Below, one piece after another: positions 53,266-62,685 of a stretch of DNA of 64,000 bases. Numbering within the stretch: position 1 is the first letter of the stretch; every line of letters starts with the position of its first letter. The notes under the pieces are model-generated. The model was not told the DNA's origin. It saw only the letters and a list, made by a program, of their open reading frames with translations, and made no database searches. Position numbers and translations under genes: made by a program. Source of the stretch: Paracoccus seriniphilus. GTDB taxonomy: Bacteria; Pseudomonadota; Alphaproteobacteria; Rhodobacterales; Rhodobacteraceae. The stretch is taken from positions 248,001-312,000 of the forward strand of contig NZ_CP067130.1 in the NCBI RefSeq assembly GCF_028553745.1. Direction: 5' to 3'.

Positions 53266-53279
53266 TGCACGCGCGTGCA
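53266..53279. promoter_or_regulatory. LacI-type operator palindrome 1 (TGCACGCGCGTGCA)
   Basis: A perfect 14-bp palindrome with a central CG, as expected for LacI-family operators. It is identical to the copy at 53289-53302, 23 bp away (two helical turns). It lies 67 bp upstream of the regulator start and 149 bp before the binding-protein start. Confidence 0.8.
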
Positions 53280-53288
53280 GGAATCTGT

Positions 53289-53302
53289 TGCACGCGCGTG
53301 CA
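53289..53302. promoter_or_regulatory. LacI-type operator palindrome 2 (TGCACGCGCGTGCA)
   Basis: The second identical palindrome. With flanking bases it extends to a 16-bp palindrome (53288-53303). The same-face 23-bp spacing allows cooperative binding by two dimers. Confidence 0.8.
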
Positions 53303-53428
53303 AGAAATGTATTCCTGTTGTCTCGATGGCAGGCATCCACCTGCGATTCGAGTGTCGAACATGCCGAAGCCGGGCCCGGTTCGGGCCAGAAGGGGCGCGG
53401 CATGGGAAACGATAGGGGAGGAATACAG

Positions 53429-54349
53429 ATGAAGAAATTTCTTGCTTCGGTCGCTGCGGCCGCGGCCTTGACCGCGATGCCGGTCGCCGCAGCCGATATC
53501 ATTGTCGTCGCCCATGGTCAGGCCAATGATCCGTTCTGGTCGGTGGTCAAGAACGGCGTCCAGCAGGCGGGCGAGGATTCCGGCGCCAATGTCGAATTCC
53601 GGTCGCCCGAAACCTTCGACATGGTTCAGATGAGCCAGTTGATCGATGCCGCCGTGAATCAGGAGCCTGACGGGCTGGTCGTGTCGATCCCCGATGTCGA
53701 TGCGCTTGGTCCGTCAATCCGGCGCGCGGTCGAGGCCGGGATTCCGGTGATCTCGATGAACTCCGGTTCGGATGTTGCGCGCGAACTGGGCGCATTGCTG
53801 CATGTCGGCCAGTCGGAATATGACGCAGGCAAGGCCGCAGGCGAGAAGCTGGCAGAAATGGGCGGCACCAAGGGCATCTGTGTCAACCACGAGGTGGGCA
53901 ATGTCTCGCTGGACCTGCGTTGTGACGGCTTTGCCGAGGGGTTCGGCCAGGAAGTGAACGTCATTCCGACGCAGAACGACCCGACCGAGGTTCAGTCCAA
54001 GGTCCGCGCGGCGCTGGAGTCCGATCCTGATGTGGATACGGTTCTGGGGCTGGGTGCCTCTCTGGTCGGTGAACCCGCCGTTGCCGCCGTCAAGGCGCTG
54101 GGTCGCGACGATGTTCTGGTCGCCAGCTTCGATTTGTCGGCGGGCTTTCTGCAATCGGTCGCCGATGGCGATGCGGCCTTCGCCATCGACCAGCAGCAGT
54201 TCCTGCAAGGTTATCTGCCGGTCATGTTCCTTGCGCTGAATGCCGAATACGGCCTGGTGCCGGGCGGTGATGTCGCCTCGGGGCCCAACCTGGTGACCAA
54301 GGAGGCCGCGGAGCAGGTCATCGAGCTGTCGGCTCAGGGCATCCGCTGA
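53429..54349 (+). CDS. ribose/fructose-type ABC substrate-binding protein
   Basis: 306 residues from the ATG at 53429, preceded by GGGGAGGA; upstream in-frame sequence contains the operators and is not coding. The signal peptide ends at PVAAAD. The type I periplasmic fold shows IIVVAHGQANDPFWSVVKNG, LVVSIPD and a C-terminal FAIDQQQFLQGYLPV, typical of the CUT2 (RbsB/FrcB) family. It feeds the permease at 54409 and the ATPase at 55517. Confidence 0.9.
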   Translation: MKKFLASVAAAAALTAMPVAAADIIVVAHGQANDPFWSVVKNGVQQAGEDSGANVEFRSPETFDMVQMSQLIDAAVNQEPDGLVVSIPDVDALGPSIRRAVEAGIPVISMNSGSDVARELGALLHVGQSEYDAGKAAGEKLAEMGGTKGICVNHEVGNVSLDLRCDGFAEGFGQEVNVIPTQNDPTEVQSKVRAALESDPDVDTVLGLGASLVGEPAVAAVKALGRDDVLVASFDLSAGFLQSVADGDAAFAIDQQQFLQGYLPVMFLALNAEYGLVPGGDVASGPNLVTKEAAEQVIELSAQGIR

Positions 54350-54408
54350 TGTGAAACCCGAGGGGGCGCGCCTTTCTGCGCGACCTCTCATCCGAACCGG
54401 AGGTGACC

Positions 54409-55515
54409 ATGTCTGCAGAAAATCTTTCGCAACCGGATGAGCGTATGCGCGCGGAATCCCTGGCGACCAAACTGATGAAAAAGCCGGAACTGGGGGCAAT
54501 CGGCGGCGTGGTGCTGGTGACGCTGTTCTTCCTGTTCACCGCTGACAGCACGATGTTCACGCTGTCGGGCATCATGAACTTCATGACCCCCGCCGCACAG
54601 CTGGGCATTCTGGGCATCGCGGCGGCCATGCTGATGATCGGCGGTGAATTCGATCTGTCGATCGGCTCGATGGTGGCATTTGCCGGGATGGTCTTTGGCG
54701 TGCTGACGGTCAACATGGGCTTGCCACTGATTTTCGCGATCCCGCTGACCATGGCATTTGCCGCCGGCATCGGCGCGGTGAATGGGACCATCGTGCTGCG
54801 CACGGGGCTGCCATCCTTCATCGTGACGCTGGCGGGGCTGTTCATTCTGCGTGGCGCGGCGCTGGTCGGGCTGAAGCTGTTCACCGGCGGATCGACCCAG
54901 CTGCGCGGCGTGCGTGATGCGGTCGAGGGCGACTGGCTGGCTCCGCTGTTTTCGGGCGATGCCTTTCCGGGGCTGTTTGCCTGGCTGTCCGGCCTTGGCC
55001 TGATTGACAGCTTCAAGTCCGGCATGCCGAAGGTGCCGGGCATTCCGGTCGAGATCATCTGGTGCCTGCTGATCGCCCTGGTGGCGACCTATGTTCTGGT
55101 GCGCACCCCGGTCGGGAACTGGATCTTTGCCACTGGCGGCGACAGCAATGCCGCCAAGAACTCGGGCGTGCCGGTGCGCGGCGTCAAGATCTCGTTGTTC
55201 ATGCTGACGGCCTGCGCGGCCAGCCTGGTTGCCATCATCACCGTGATGGATGCCGGATCGACCGATGCGCGCCGTGGCTTCATGAAGGAATTCGAGGCCA
55301 TCATCACGGCGGTGATCGGGGGCTGCCTGCTGACCGGGGGCTATGGTTCGGCCATCGGGGCGTTCTTCGGGGCCATCATCTTCGGCATGGTGACGATCGG
55401 CCTGACCTATACCAGTTTCGACCAGGACTGGTTCCAGATCTTCCTTGGCGGAATGCTGTTGCTGGCGGTGGTGTTCAACAATGTGATCCGCAAGCGCGTG
55501 ACGGGAGAGCGGTAA
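54409..55515 (+). CDS. CUT2 sugar ABC permease (RbsC/FrcC-like)
   Basis: 368 residues from the ATG at 54409 (GGAGG upstream). About nine membrane segments, with family motifs [32 protein letters not shown] and [19 protein letters not shown]. The central insertion of about 50 residues between helices is as in FrcC-type permeases. It is followed 1 bp later by the ATPase. Confidence 0.92.
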   Translation: MSAENLSQPDERMRAESLATKLMKKPELGAIGGVVLVTLFFLFTADSTMFTLSGIMNFMTPAAQLGILGIAAAMLMIGGEFDLSIGSMVAFAGMVFGVLTVNMGLPLIFAIPLTMAFAAGIGAVNGTIVLRTGLPSFIVTLAGLFILRGAALVGLKLFTGGSTQLRGVRDAVEGDWLAPLFSGDAFPGLFAWLSGLGLIDSFKSGMPKVPGIPVEIIWCLLIALVATYVLVRTPVGNWIFATGGDSNAAKNSGVPVRGVKISLFMLTACAASLVAIITVMDAGSTDARRGFMKEFEAIITAVIGGCLLTGGYGSAIGAFFGAIIFGMVTIGLTYTSFDQDWFQIFLGGMLLLAVVFNNVIRKRVTGER

Positions 55516-55516
55516 G

Positions 55517-56296
55517 ATGACCCAGCCGATCATCCATATGGAAAACATCAAGAAGCATTTCGGCAATGTGATTGCGCTGAACGGTGTGACCTTCGATGTC
55601 ACCCCGGGTGAATGCCACTGCCTTCTGGGCGACAACGGCGCCGGAAAATCCACCTTCATCAAGACCATGTCAGGGGTGCACAAGCCGACCTCGGGAGAGA
55701 TCTTCTTCGAGGGCAGGCCGATGTCCTTCGACAGCCCGCGCGAGGCGATGGAGGCCGGGATCGCCACGGTCTTTCAGGATCTGGCCATGATCCCGCTGAT
55801 GTCGGTCACGCGCAATTTCTTCATGGGGCGCGAACCCACCAAGGGCCGCGGGTTGACCAAGCGGCTGGATATCGAACGTGCCAATGAGATCACCATGGAG
55901 GAGATGCGCAAGATGGGCATCAGCCTTCGCGCCCCCGATCAGGCGGTCGGCACGCTGTCGGGGGGCGAGCGCCAGACGGTGGCCATCGCCCGCGCGGTCT
56001 ATTTCGGCGCCAAGGTGCTGATCCTTGACGAGCCGACCTCGGCCCTTGGCGTGCGCCAGACCTCGAATGTGCTGTCCACCATCGCACGGGTCCGCCAACA
56101 GGGGGTGGGCGTCGTGTTCATCAGCCACAATGTCCGTCACGCACTGGCCGTCGGCGACCGCTTCACGGTGCTGAACCGGGGCCAGACCCTCGGCACAGCC
56201 GTTCGGGGCGAGATCACGGCATCCGAGCTGCAGGACCTGATGGCCGGTGGTCAGGAAATGGCCGAGCTGGAAGGATCACTTGGCGGAACGATCTGA
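55517..56296 (+). CDS. CUT2 sugar ABC ATPase, single-domain (FrcA-like)
   Basis: 259 residues with one nucleotide-binding domain, rather than the double RbsA form: Walker [11 protein letters not shown]-loop FQDLAMIPL, signature LSGGERQT, Walker [12 protein letters not shown] and switch His FISHNV. Single-domain ATPases of this length are found in fructose-type (Frc) importers. The natural C-terminus ends at 56296, immediately before an IS481 remnant, so any catabolic genes once downstream have been lost or displaced. Confidence 0.9.
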   Translation: MTQPIIHMENIKKHFGNVIALNGVTFDVTPGECHCLLGDNGAGKSTFIKTMSGVHKPTSGEIFFEGRPMSFDSPREAMEAGIATVFQDLAMIPLMSVTRNFFMGREPTKGRGLTKRLDIERANEITMEEMRKMGISLRAPDQAVGTLSGGERQTVAIARAVYFGAKVLILDEPTSALGVRQTSNVLSTIARVRQQGVGVVFISHNVRHALAVGDRFTVLNRGQTLGTAVRGEITASELQDLMAGGQEMAELEGSLGGTI

Positions 56297-56297
56297 A

Positions 56298-56656
56298 TGT
56301 TTAGTCCCGGCATTTGGTGGATTGGATTTAGGGTAAAACGATCAGGCTCTGAGGTCCAGATCTTACAGATGTATTCGTAGGGCGTAAGGCCGCTGAGGGT
56401 CTTGAGTCTGCGGCCAAGATTGTAGGCTGCCGGGAAGTCCGCAAGATGGGTGCGGAGTTGGTCGTGGTTGTCGTAATGGAACCGCTTGACGGTCGCCTCC
56501 TTGATCGTGCGGTTCATCCGCTCGACCTGGCCATTCGTCCACGGGTGCTTCACCGTGGTCAGTCTGTGCTCGTTCTCATGCTCCCGGCAGACGCGGTCAA
56601 AGATGTGTTCGAAAGCATTCGTATCGCGGCTTCGATTTGCGAGTTGCACGCCGTAA
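56298..56656 (-). pseudogene. IS481-family transposase remnant (C-terminal third)
   Basis: The minus-strand translation keeps the end of an IS481 transposase: AFEHIFDRVCREHENEHRL, TTVKHPWTNGQVERMNRTI with the catalytic Glu, and LKTLSGLTPYEYICK. The upstream two-thirds, with both catalytic Asp, is missing at about 56656, where homology stops abruptly. The element end TGTTTAGTCC begins at 56298, 2 bp after the ATPase stop. The remnant cannot transpose itself. Confidence 0.85.
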
Positions 56657-57162
56657 CACCTTCGGAATGACGCTGTTTCAGAGGCTATGATTGCCTGCGC
56701 AGCCCTCACAAAGCGCAGCAGGTGATCATAGCCGTGTCTCAGGCCTCTACAGTGGTTTTTGCAACAAGCCACACCGCAAGGGAGACCGACTATGACCGAT
56801 ATGGCGTCCTTCCATTCTCGAGAAAGGATCGCACCATTAAATCGTGGAATCAAACAGCTGAGGATCAAGTTTATCAAGGTCTCGAAGCATCGTGATGCCA
56901 TCCTGACCAGCACATCCTGGGAAATTGCCGCTCCGCTACGTTGGGTAACGAGATCCTTGCGGCGGCGATAGGCATTCCCCGCGGCTCTGTTCTGCCTTCC
57001 GTATGCGATAACCTGTCGGCTCGCCAAGAAAGAACATCTTGAAGGGCCATAACCCCATAAATTCCATAATCTTCATTATTCATCATACTGATGTAGCCGG
57101 GCCCATTCTAGATTGGGTTGCGACAATTCCCCTATCTTGCTGGAAAGCAAGGAGAATGGAAG
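56657..57162. other. unassigned spacer between IS remnants
   Basis: This 506-bp stretch is less GC-rich than the rest and holds no gene I recognise. It has short unrelated open frames on both strands, probably fragments of older insertions, and includes the left flank of the IS30 element. No ribosome site or domain supports translation except for the IS30 gene at 57163. Confidence 0.45.
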
Positions 57163-58195
57163 ATGGCCCACATAGAGCTGGATTTGCGAGAACGGCGCAC
57201 AATTGAGGATATGCTGAACGCAAAGACGCCCGTGAGCAAGATCGCGGCTTCGCTCGGCAGGCATCGCTCTACTGTCTACCGGGAAATCAAGCGCAACCGC
57301 TTTGAAGACAATGAACTGCCATATCTGAACGGCTACTACGGTGTGAACGCGCAGCGAGCCGCGGCCGCCAGACGCATGCGCCGGCGCAAGCTCGTGCGAT
57401 TGAAAGAACTGCGCAAAGCAGTGATCACCCAATTGAAGGAAGGCTGGTCACCAGAGCAGATTGCCGGCCGTCTTTGGTTTGAAGGCCAACCGGTGCGCGT
57501 GAGCCACGAGACCATTTACGCTTACGTCTATGGCCCCGATGGCCAATCCGAAGAACTGGCGCGCCACCTGCCGAGCCGGCGCAAGAAACGGCAGCCGCGC
57601 TATGCGCGCAGGCCGCGCGGCCTTGTTTTCCCGCCGGAGCGCTCCATTCATCAGCGCCCGGAGCACGTGAAGTCCCGCGAGACATTCGGTGAATGGGAAG
57701 GCGATCTGATGATTTTCGAACGCGCTCAGGGCAATGCCAACGTGGCCACGCTTGTAGAGCGAAAGACGCGGTTTGCCGTCTTGCTCAGAAACCAGGACCG
57801 GAGCACCACACACCTGATGAACCGGCTGATGGACGTCATGGAACCCCTGCCCCAGCCGGCGCGGAGCTCCATCACTTTCGACAGAGGGATCGAGTTCCGG
57901 AACTGGCGCAAGCCCAAGCCTGGGATCGGAACGGAAGCGTGGTTCTGCGATCCCCAAGCGCCCTGGCAGAAAGGCACGGTCGAGAACACCAACAACAGGC
58001 AGCGAAGGTACCTGCCCTGCTCGACCGAACCGACGGCGCTGACAAATCGATATTTGAGGTCGATTTGCCACCGCCTCAATTCAACGCCGCGCAAATGCCT
58101 GGGCTACAGAACCCCTGCGGAAGTCTTTGAAAGCGAGCTTATGGCCATTCGGAATGGGGTAGAATAAAAACGATATCAGACAGTTGCACTTCGCC
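57105..58195 (+). mobile_element. IS30-family insertion sequence (approximate limits)
   Basis: The element contains one intact transposase gene with about 55 bp of left flank and 30 bp of right flank. I could not find convincing terminal inverted repeats or a target duplication by eye, so the limits are approximate. It lies among remnants of other insertion sequences. Confidence 0.7.
57163..58167 (+). CDS. IS30-family transposase
   Basis: 334 residues from the ATG at 57163, which has AAGGAGAATGG upstream. An N-terminal helix-turn-helix (PVSKIAASLGRHRSTVYREI) is followed by WSPEQIAGRL and an integrase-type catalytic core. The core has D in WEGDLMI, D in SSITFDRG and E in KGTVENTNN. The DDE triad is complete. 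It looks like the only intact transposase in this region. Confidence 0.93.
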   Translation: MAHIELDLRERRTIEDMLNAKTPVSKIAASLGRHRSTVYREIKRNRFEDNELPYLNGYYGVNAQRAAAARRMRRRKLVRLKELRKAVITQLKEGWSPEQIAGRLWFEGQPVRVSHETIYAYVYGPDGQSEELARHLPSRRKKRQPRYARRPRGLVFPPERSIHQRPEHVKSRETFGEWEGDLMIFERAQGNANVATLVERKTRFAVLLRNQDRSTTHLMNRLMDVMEPLPQPARSSITFDRGIEFRNWRKPKPGIGTEAWFCDPQAPWQKGTVENTNNRQRRYLPCSTEPTALTNRYLRSICHRLNSTPRKCLGYRTPAEVFESELMAIRNGVE

Positions 58196-58301
58196 GTGAG
58201 TTCACACCGCAAAGCTAAAATGTCATCCATGAGCAATTCAGAAGTGTCACTCTCGCCTGCGATGTTAGCAGGCAGAGAGATCGGGCATGGGATGGGTGAT
58301 G

Positions 58302-58515
58302 ATGAGCAAGCGCGAGCTGAATCGTGTGGAAGTTCTGGCGTAGTTCGCTGATGGCCGGGTGACGGTAAATGACGCGGCGCCTCTGTTGGATGTGACGCGG
58401 CGCCAGGTATTCAGGCTGCTGAAGCGATATCGATTATGGTGCGGCGGCGGTCCGGCACAACGCGCGTGGCAAGCCTGCGAACAACCGGATTCACAAGGCG
58501 AAGCGCGACTGTGCC
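58302..58515 (+). pseudogene. ISNCY-type transposase N-terminal remnant
   Basis: Starting at ATG 58302 the sequence reads MSKRELNRVEVLA, then a TAG stop at 58341, then VTVNDAAPLLDVTRRQVFRL with LLKRY, a helix-turn-helix typical of ISNCY-like transposases. A frameshift near 58437 moves the rest (AAVRHNARGKPANNRIHKAK) to another frame. At about 58516 it is cut by the end of an IS256-type element. Non-functional. Confidence 0.75.
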
Positions 58516-58990
58516 GGGGGTGTCCTGAACTTTGTGTATCTGGCCCGGCCCATGCGGTTTCAGATGTTCAAGCGTCGAAGCGCTCGCCGAACATTATGGC
58601 GAACTGGTTGCGGGCTGAAAACCATTCCCGGCCCATTTCTCCTCGAAGGCATTGAGCTCGGCCGTGGCCAGATCGGCACTCGGGGCGCTGTAGATCCGGT
58701 CCAGATCGACGCCACGGTCTTGCGGTCATTCCATGCGCAGAAGTTCAGGGAATGACGGACCAGGTGAACGATGCAGCTTTGCACTGCGGCATCGGGAAAG
58801 TCTGCCGTGATCGCCTCCGGGAAGCCCTTCAGCCGGTCCAAGACGGCAATCAGAACATCCTGAACACCCCGGTTCTTCATCTCGTTCATCACCGAGAGCC
58901 GGAATTTGGCACCTTCGTTCTCGGCGATCCAGAGACCCAGAACCTCGCGCTGGCAATCGCGGGCGCAGCCGGACACATATCCCCGATGTA
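58516..58990 (-). pseudogene. IS256-family transposase remnant, frameshifted
   Basis: The minus strand encodes REVLGLWIAENEGAKF and VMNEMKNRGVQDVLIAV, then DRLKGFPEAI and QSCIVHLVRHSLNF, all hallmarks of IS256 (Mutator-like) transposases. A frameshift near 58706 moves the following VDLDRIYSAP segment to another frame, which stops at 58594. The N-terminal third and C-terminal part are missing. The right end GGGGGTGTCCTGAACTTTG at 58516 looks like an IS256-type terminal repeat and interrupts the ISNCY remnant. Confidence 0.8.
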
Positions 58991-59281
58991 CAAAGCCCGT
59001 CATAGAGGTCTGAATGTATTGCGGATCGGTCTGGGTTTGACCGCCGGGATCGCGATCTGACGTTCCTGCTCTTTGCGAACAGGAGGATCGCCTGCCGGTC
59101 ACCACATGCTGCGACGATTTGTCCGGGCCGTGCGGCGCTGCCGAAAGACCCTGCAATCCGTCGCAATTAGCCGTTCTTGCCGGACATGGAGCTGTCGGGC
59201 TGGGCGGATCCGGTGAAGACCTCTGTCGTTGCGGATTGCCAGCCCGCCACGGCTTCACGTAAGATCGTCGGCGGAGGATTT

Positions 59282-59671
59282 ATGGCACAACCGCGCGTCA
59301 TCCGCATTGTTTTCCGAGAGACCGGCATGGCCCTGGCCATGCTGGCTGTCTGGATGCTGTGCCTGTTCGCGCCGCTGCACCAATCTGCCGGGGCCCTGCG
59401 CGACATGGCCAAGGCAGGGGTGGATATTTCCGGCGCCTGGTCGATCTGTGTCAGCATCGCCCAGGGCGAGACGGACCCGGACAAGGCGGTGCCCGATTGC
59501 CCCGCGCAAGGGATTGCAAAAACCGGCCTTTCGCTGCCCGTGCCAGCCGATGTCGTGGCAATCGACCGGGATGTGGTGGATGTCATTGACCGCGCCCTGC
59601 AATACCGCCTGCCGATACCTCCCCCCCGTCTTGGGCGTATCCAGCCCCGCGCACCTCCTTCCATGGTCTGA
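59282..59671 (+). CDS. DUF2946-like membrane-anchored protein of the copper locus
   Basis: 129 residues from the ATG at 59282 with GGAGG upstream. One N-terminal membrane segment or signal (about 15-32, ALAMLAVWMLCLFAP) is followed by a periplasmic region with Cys in WSICVS and PDCPAQG, ending in the proline-rich IQPRAPP tail typical of DUF2946-type proteins. Those are found in copper-related gene clusters. It precedes the MbnP-like gene by 101 bp. The family call is by resemblance; function unknown. Confidence 0.65.
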   Translation: MAQPRVIRIVFRETGMALAMLAVWMLCLFAPLHQSAGALRDMAKAGVDISGAWSICVSIAQGETDPDKAVPDCPAQGIAKTGLSLPVPADVVAIDRDVVDVIDRALQYRLPIPPPRLGRIQPRAPPSMV

Positions 59672-59772
59672 AACCACGGGTTCCGGCGCTTTTGCGCATC
59701 GGAACGTGATCCTCCGCAAGAACGCGGGGCGGATTTGCCGCCCTGTTTCAGACCATCAAGGAGTTCCATGCC

Positions 59773-60612
59773 ATGAAGCATGTCTTGACCAGTTTCGCCC
59801 TTCTGGCGCTGGCGTCACCGGCCCATGCCGATCAGCCTGTCACCATCAATTTCGCAGCCGAGATCGGGGGCCAGCCTTTTGCCTGCGGCACCAGCTATGC
59901 GGGGCTGGGCGCGACCGATGCCGCAGTCGAGGTCACCGATTACCGGATGTTCGTCTCTGCCCCGGCGCTGCTGCGCACTGACGGTTCCTTGCAACCCATC
60001 GCGCTGGATCAGGATGGCAAATGGCAGATGGGGGATGTCGCGCTGCTGGATTTCGAGGATGGCTCGGCGAGCTGTAATGGCACCGGCAACGCGGATATGA
60101 ATACCAGCCTGCGCGGCACGGTGCCCGATGGCGACTATCAGGGGCTGGCCTTCACCATCGCAGTGCCCTTTGACAAGAACCACGTTGACCCAACGACGGC
60201 GCCTGCGCCCTTTAATGCCACCTCGATGTTCTGGAACTGGCGCGGCGGCTATCGGTTCCTGCGTATCGACATGGTGCCGACCGACAAGGCCGAGGATGGG
60301 CCGAAGGGCTGGTTCCTGCATCTGGGTTCAACCATGTGCAAATCGGCCTCGAAAACCGAGTCGCCAAGCGAATGCGCCAATCCCAACCACATGCGGTTGA
60401 TGTTCACCGGGTTTGATCCGGAAAGCAATCTGGTGGTGATCGACCCCGCGCCGGTCGTCGCCGAGGCCGATCTGCGCATCAATGCCCCCGAAACCTCGCC
60501 CGGCTGCATGTCATTTCCCGAGGACAGCGACTGCCTGACCGTGATGGGAAAGCTGGGCCTGCCCTATGGCGATGTCCCGGCAGGACCGCAACAGCTGGTA
60601 TCGGTGCGCTAG
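59773..60612 (+). CDS. mbnP: MbnP-like metallo-mystery-pair protein (four-Cys motif family)
   Basis: 279 residues from the ATG at 59773 after AAGGAG. The signal peptide ends at AHADQP. Cysteines are at 38, 101, 189, 201, 245 and 254, and the family pattern SMFWNWRGGYRFLRID (151-166) is present. In characterised MbnP a Trp is oxidised to kynurenine by the diheme enzyme MbnH and the product binds copper. Here Trp154, Trp156 and Trp180 are candidates. There are no methanobactin biosynthesis genes nearby, so it acts in a separate copper-handling role. It is followed 2 bp later by MbnH. Confidence 0.87.
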   Translation: MKHVLTSFALLALASPAHADQPVTINFAAEIGGQPFACGTSYAGLGATDAAVEVTDYRMFVSAPALLRTDGSLQPIALDQDGKWQMGDVALLDFEDGSASCNGTGNADMNTSLRGTVPDGDYQGLAFTIAVPFDKNHVDPTTAPAPFNATSMFWNWRGGYRFLRIDMVPTDKAEDGPKGWFLHLGSTMCKSASKTESPSECANPNHMRLMFTGFDPESNLVVIDPAPVVAEADLRINAPETSPGCMSFPEDSDCLTVMGKLGLPYGDVPAGPQQLVSVR

Positions 60613-60614
60613 GC

Positions 60615-61784
60615 ATGCGACGGCAATTGACGGCGCTTCTGGCTCTGGCGGTTTCATCCGCCGGGGCCGCAGGGACGGAGGCAGCGGAAACCGCACCCTA
60701 TGTCTGGCCGATGCCGGCCTGGATGGCCCCGCCCCCCGTGCCCGAAGACAATCCGATGAGCGCGGCCAAGGTCGAACTGGGCCGCCACCTGTTTTATGAT
60801 TCACGCCTGTCCCGCGACGGCACGATTGCCTGTGCATCCTGTCACGATCAGGCACGTGGCTTTACCGATGGACGGGCGCTTGCCGTGGGGATCGATGACA
60901 CAGCGGGCATTCGCAATGTGCCGGGGTTGGCCAATGTCGGCTATTTCCCGGTTCTGACCTGGGGCAATCCGCATATGACCAGCCTGGAGTTCCAGTCGCT
61001 GATCCCGTTGTTTGGCGACAATCCTGACGAGATGGGCAGCAATGGCCGCGAAGACGACATTTTCGCCCGGCTTGCCGGAGATCCCTATTACGCCAAGGCC
61101 TTCCCCGAAGTATTCCCCGAGCGCCCGGCCATCGATCTGTTCACCGTGACGCGCGCGTTGGGGGCCTTTGAGCGCAGCCTGATCTCTCTGGACAGCCCCT
61201 ATGACCGGTTCAAGTATTGGGGCGAGGAGGATGCCCTTTCCGAGGCCGCCAAACGGGGCGAACAGCTGTTCTTCGATCACCGGTTCGAGTGCTATCATTG
61301 TCATGTCGGCGTGCTGTTTACCGACAACCTGCAGACCACGCGCAGCGCTCTGCGCGAGACCGGCAATCACAACACCGGCCTGTATAACATCGATGGCGAT
61401 GGGGCCTATCCGCCCCGGGCGACAGGATTTTACGAGTTCACCGGCGATCCTTCGGACATGGGGCGCTTTCGCACGCCATCCCTGCGCAATGTCGGGGTGA
61501 CAGCCCCCTATTTCCATGACGGATCGGCGGAAACGCTGGAGGAGGTGCTGGCCCATTACGCCCGCGCGGGGCGCGAGATCACCGATGGCCCCTATGCCGG
61601 TGACGGGGCCAGAAACCCTCACAAGGACGGAATGATCGTCGGATTTGCCGCCAGCGAGTCCGAAATCTCCGATATCATCGCCTTTCTGAAGAGCCTGACC
61701 GATGAGCGCTTTCTGACCAATCCGGCCTATGGGGATCCCTGGCCGCAGGGGCATCCGGCCACAGCCGACAGGGTGATGCCATGA
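60615..61784 (+). CDS. mbnH: MbnH-like diheme peroxidase-family enzyme
   Basis: 389 residues with a signal peptide (about 1-24). Two haem c sites are visible: C73-A-S-C76-H77 and C226-Y-H-C229-H230. The protein resembles bacterial diheme cytochrome c peroxidase/MauG, and its gene is fixed next to MbnP. It is expected to form a bis-Fe(IV)-type state and modify the partner in the periplasm. The stop overlaps the next start by 4 bp. Confidence 0.9.
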   Translation: MRRQLTALLALAVSSAGAAGTEAAETAPYVWPMPAWMAPPPVPEDNPMSAAKVELGRHLFYDSRLSRDGTIACASCHDQARGFTDGRALAVGIDDTAGIRNVPGLANVGYFPVLTWGNPHMTSLEFQSLIPLFGDNPDEMGSNGREDDIFARLAGDPYYAKAFPEVFPERPAIDLFTVTRALGAFERSLISLDSPYDRFKYWGEEDALSEAAKRGEQLFFDHRFECYHCHVGVLFTDNLQTTRSALRETGNHNTGLYNIDGDGAYPPRATGFYEFTGDPSDMGRFRTPSLRNVGVTAPYFHDGSAETLEEVLAHYARAGREITDGPYAGDGARNPHKDGMIVGFAASESEISDIIAFLKSLTDERFLTNPAYGDPWPQGHPATADRVMP

Positions 61785-62623
61785 GGGTGCTTGCCGTGTT
61801 GTTCACGCTGCTGACCGCCCTGCCCGCCCCGGCGCATGAATTCCTGCTGGGGGATATGCAGATCATCCATCCCTCACTGCCTGCCACGCCGGTCAATGCA
61901 CGCTCGGCTGCGGTCTATATGGCGCTGTCCAATGACGGCCCCGAGGACGAACGGCTGCTGGGCATCGAAACGCCCTTCGGCATGGTGCGCTTTCTGGAGC
62001 CGGTCACCGATGCGCGGGGCAACACCCGGATGCGCGAACGCGCCTGGGTGGATATTCCGGCCGGAGAGATTGTCATGCTTGCCCGCGGAGAGATGCGTGG
62101 CAGCCTGGCCAATGTGAACCGCCCGCTGGTCGAAGGTGACGAATTGACGGGAACGATGATCTTTGAAAAGCGCGGGCGCTTTGACATGTTTTTTCTGATC
62201 GACCCGGTCGAAGCCGAGGCCGAATTCGATCCGGTCAGTCTTGCCTCCCCGGCCGTATCCGAAACGGATCGCGCCGCAGATATTGCCGCCATCGCCGGCG
62301 CGCTGCGCGATGTGCTGGCCGCGCCGCAGGCCATGATTGCTCCCGTGGTGCTGGCCGGCGATGTCGCGATTGCTGGCTGGACCGATGGTCGCGTAGGCGC
62401 AAGGGCCTTTTTGCGGCGCAAGGGCACGCAATGGCAGGTCGAACTGTGGTCCAATGACAGTCTGCTTTTGCTCGCGACATTGACCAGCCTGGGCGTGTCG
62501 CGCGTTCAGGCCGCCGCCCTGCGTGCCGAGATGCGCGCCGCCGAAGCTGCTCTTGGTCCCGGTTTCACGTCTCGTTTCGATGCCTTTCCCGGCACCGCCC
62601 ATGCGCCACGGGACAAGCCATGA
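61781..62623 (+). CDS. PCuAC-like protein with C-terminal extension, copper ligands lost
   Basis: 280 residues with a signal peptide (MRVLAVLFTLLTALPAPA). Residues 20-150 follow the PCuAC beta-fold (SAAVYMALSNDG, then DELTGTMIFEKRGRFDMFFLI). The usual copper His and Met positions are replaced: the IHE-M region reads GMVRFLEP and the GTHLM region reads GEMRGSL. The C-terminal 110 residues are a separate domain, as in copper-uptake-system-associated proteins. It overlaps mbnH by 4 bp. A structural or partner role is inference. Confidence 0.75.
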   Translation: MRVLAVLFTLLTALPAPAHEFLLGDMQIIHPSLPATPVNARSAAVYMALSNDGPEDERLLGIETPFGMVRFLEPVTDARGNTRMRERAWVDIPAGEIVMLARGEMRGSLANVNRPLVEGDELTGTMIFEKRGRFDMFFLIDPVEAEAEFDPVSLASPAVSETDRAADIAAIAGALRDVLAAPQAMIAPVVLAGDVAIAGWTDGRVGARAFLRRKGTQWQVELWSNDSLLLLATLTSLGVSRVQAAALRAEMRAAEAALGPGFTSRFDAFPGTAHAPRDKP

Positions 62624-62685
62624 CCCCCTTGCCGACAATTTGCCACGACCCGCGTCACGCGGAAACACTGCTGAAGGAGACTTCG

